Assembly: GCA_005877655.1 (NCBI GenBank)
Contig: VBOC01000056.1
Coordinates: 1 to 6,631 of the forward strand
From: Ignavibacteria bacterium
Lineage (GTDB): Bacteria; Bacteroidota; Ignavibacteria; UBA10030; SZUA-254
DNA: 6,631 nt
Reading direction: 5' to 3'
The translations under genes were made by a program, and so were the position numbers. This document shows positions 5,564 through 6,631 of this stretch, piece by piece. The stretch's first letter is position 1. Every line of letters begins with the position of its first letter. A model generated the notes under the pieces. That model ran no database searches. It was not told where the DNA came from and saw only the letters and a program-made list of their open reading frames with translations.

Positions 5564-6568
5564 CTAGGCGGCAAGGGCTTCGCCGGTCTCGTGTTGCGCG
5601 GAGTCGGGAAGGTTTTCCAGAAAGTGACGGAGGTCCTCGATGATCGGCTCGATGGCCGTATGGGTCATCAGCTTTATCCGAAGCGAAGAGATCCAGGGGA
5701 GATTGCGCAGATACCCGCTGTAATGTTTCCGGAATTCCGTGATGCCTCGAACCGGCCCCTTCTGTTCGATCGAGAGCCGAAGGTGCTCGATCAAGAGGTC
5801 GGCGCGCTCCTCAACCGAGGGTTCGGCAAGCAAGCTGCCCGTGGAGAGGTAATGCTTTATCTCGCGGAATATCCAGGGATTCTGGATGGCTCCCCGGGCA
5901 ATCATGATTCCATCGCAACCAGTGCTCCCGAAGACTTGCTTCGCGGCGGCCGGAGTGTCGATGCCGCCGTTGACCATGATGGGGATGTTCACGGATTCCT
6001 TCACACGCGGTATCCAGCTGTAGTCGGGATCGCCCTTGTGTCCCTGCTCGCGCGTCCGGCAGTGAATGGTGAGCCCCTTCGCACCAGCATCCTCAACGAG
6101 CTTTGCAACATCTACGATCTGGATCGTCGATGCATCCCAGCCCAAACGGGTCTTCACCGTCACCGGCAGCTCGACCGCACCGGTCACCGATGAAATGATG
6201 CTTTTCATTTTCCCAAGGTCCCGCAGCAGCCCCGCACCGGCCCCGTGGCCAACGACGTTTTTCACCCAGCACCCGCAATTGATATCGATGAGATCCGGCT
6301 GCAGCTCCTCGGCCATTCGGGCCGCACCTGTCATCGATTCTTCTCCGCCGCCATAAAGCTGAATTCCAAAGGGACGCTCTTGTTCAATAAACGTCATTTT
6401 TCGTTTGGCTTGCTTGCTCTTGCGAACAAGGCCTTCGGAATTGACGAATTCCGTATAAACAATGTCTGCGCCAAGCCGCTTGCAGATGAGCCGAAATGAA
6501 ATATCGGTTACATCCTCCATCGGGGCGAGCAAAATGGCCTGCGGTATGTTGATCTTGCCGATAATCAT
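5564..6568 (-). CDS. dusB: tRNA-dihydrouridine synthase, DusB family
   Basis: A 334-aa FMN-dependent, NADPH-using enzyme that reduces specific uridines of tRNA to dihydrouridine. The N-terminus AILLAPMEDVTDISFRLICK and EFVNSEGLVR, then PFGIQLYGG, DLIDINCGC, LPVTVKTRLGWD (Lys139), LTIHCRTREQGHKGDPDY (His169), VNGGI (200-203) and ARGAIQNPWIF form the Dus TIM barrel with its FMN-phosphate site. The C-terminal helical tRNA-binding part includes FRKHYSGYL. The catalytic Cys is Cys100. The usual DINxGCPxxKV reads DINCGCWVKNV here: the Pro is Trp and the Lys is Asn. The start ATG at 6568 gives the canonical N-terminus; only a weak GAG lies upstream. The stop codon is centred in a 12-bp palindrome. 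It is the first minus-strand gene seen and probably co-transcribed with the polyketide synthase. Confidence 0.94.
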   Translation of the reverse strand: MIIGKINIPQAILLAPMEDVTDISFRLICKRLGADIVYTEFVNSEGLVRKSKQAKRKMTFIEQERPFGIQLYGGGEESMTGAARMAEELQPDLIDINCGCWVKNVVGHGAGAGLLRDLGKMKSIISSVTGAVELPVTVKTRLGWDASTIQIVDVAKLVEDAGAKGLTIHCRTREQGHKGDPDYSWIPRVKESVNIPIMVNGGIDTPAAAKQVFGSTGCDGIMIARGAIQNPWIFREIKHYLSTGSLLAEPSVEERADLLIEHLRLSIEQKGPVRGITEFRKHYSGYLRNLPWISSLRIKLMTHTAIEPIIEDLRHFLENLPDSAQHETGEALAA

Positions 6569-6583
6569 GTTGCGATCTCGTTT

Positions 6584-6612
6584 AAACTATTGAAATTTCG
6601 GCTGGGATGCAA
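6584..6612 (-). promoter_or_regulatory. Weak candidate promoter upstream of dusB
   Basis: The minus strand carries TTGCAT (6612-6607), a 17-nt spacer and TAGTTT (6589-6584) ending 15 nt before the dusB ATG. The -35 match is fair but the -10 element matches TATAAT at only three positions. The leader would be very short. Listed because the 63 nt upstream of dusB hold no other clear signal on this strand. Confidence 0.15.
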
Positions 6613-6618
6613 GCACGT

Positions 6619-6631
6619 GGAGGAAAACCAT
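6619..6631 (+). promoter_or_regulatory. Possible ribosome-binding site of a divergent gene leaving the window
   Basis: The last bases read GGAGG, a six-nt spacer (AAAACC), then AT at the very edge. If the next base is G, this is an ideal Shine-Dalgarno plus ATG for a plus-strand gene beginning at 6630, divergent from dusB. The start codon cannot be confirmed inside the window. Confidence 0.3.

Noticed and set aside
5560..5571. Perfect 12-bp palindrome CCGCCTAGGCGG centred on the dusB stop codon.
   Set aside because: One or two 12-bp palindromes are expected by chance in 6.6 kb, there is no loop or T-run for a terminator, and no second copy was noticed.
5318..6193. Long plus-strand open frame (291 codons) antisense to dusB and the polyketide synthase.
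   Set aside because: It spans two well-supported minus-strand genes with intact motifs and its translation has no recognisable domain; an antisense shadow.
6587..6631. Minus-strand frame from the window edge to a TAG at 6589-6587, possibly the tail of an upstream gene.
   Set aside because: Only 14 codons are visible with no recognisable residues, and the opposite-strand start-site reading of the same bases is at least as likely.

Overview
The window reads like a chromosomal stretch of a mid-to-high G+C bacterium, dominated by housekeeping genes. The exact taxon cannot be fixed from the sequence. A methylmalonyl-CoA mutase large subunit with no fused B12 domain, a DusB with an Ignavibacteria/Bacteroidota-like flavour, a PolX with a PHP domain, and one possible TTTG/TAnnTTT-type promoter make the FCB group (Bacteroidota, Ignavibacteriota and relatives) a reasonable but unproven guess. 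I see no insertion sequence, tRNA, rRNA or CRISPR array.

Layout. Positions 1-905 (+) hold the 3' part of an acyl-CoA mutase gene, cut by the window edge. Everything else lies on the minus strand and converges on it. In transcription order it reads: dusB (tRNA dihydrouridine synthase, 6568-5564), a type III polyketide synthase (5530-4481), polX (DNA polymerase X with PHP domain, 4345-2612), a two-TM LiaF-like membrane protein (2590-2006), nth (endonuclease III, from 2009), a small HicB-like antitoxin (1241-1044) and a HicA toxin remnant (1069-959).

Together: polX, the LiaF-like gene and nth are packed with a 21-nt gap and a 4-nt ATGA overlap, so they look like one operon. It pairs two base-excision-repair enzymes with an envelope-type protein. 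dusB and the polyketide synthase form a second compact pair, 33 nt apart and in the same frame, and the synthase has only a TTG start. The last ~60 nt may be a divergent promoter region.

The most notable part is 959-1350. The nth gene has lost about 19 nt inside its [4Fe-4S] cysteine loop. This removes two of the four cysteine codons and shifts the frame past its native stop, so a naive translation gives a 321-aa 'endonuclease III-HicB fusion'. That fusion is best read as an artefact: hicB has its own promoter, ribosome-binding site and ATG. Just downstream, hicB runs into only the C-terminal 36 codons of hicA, as if an internal deletion had removed the end of the antitoxin and the catalytic half of the toxin. 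Two deletions within 300 bp point either to a decaying locus or to assembly error. I find no convincing new biological system; the best leads are this damaged patch and the stand-alone polyketide synthase.
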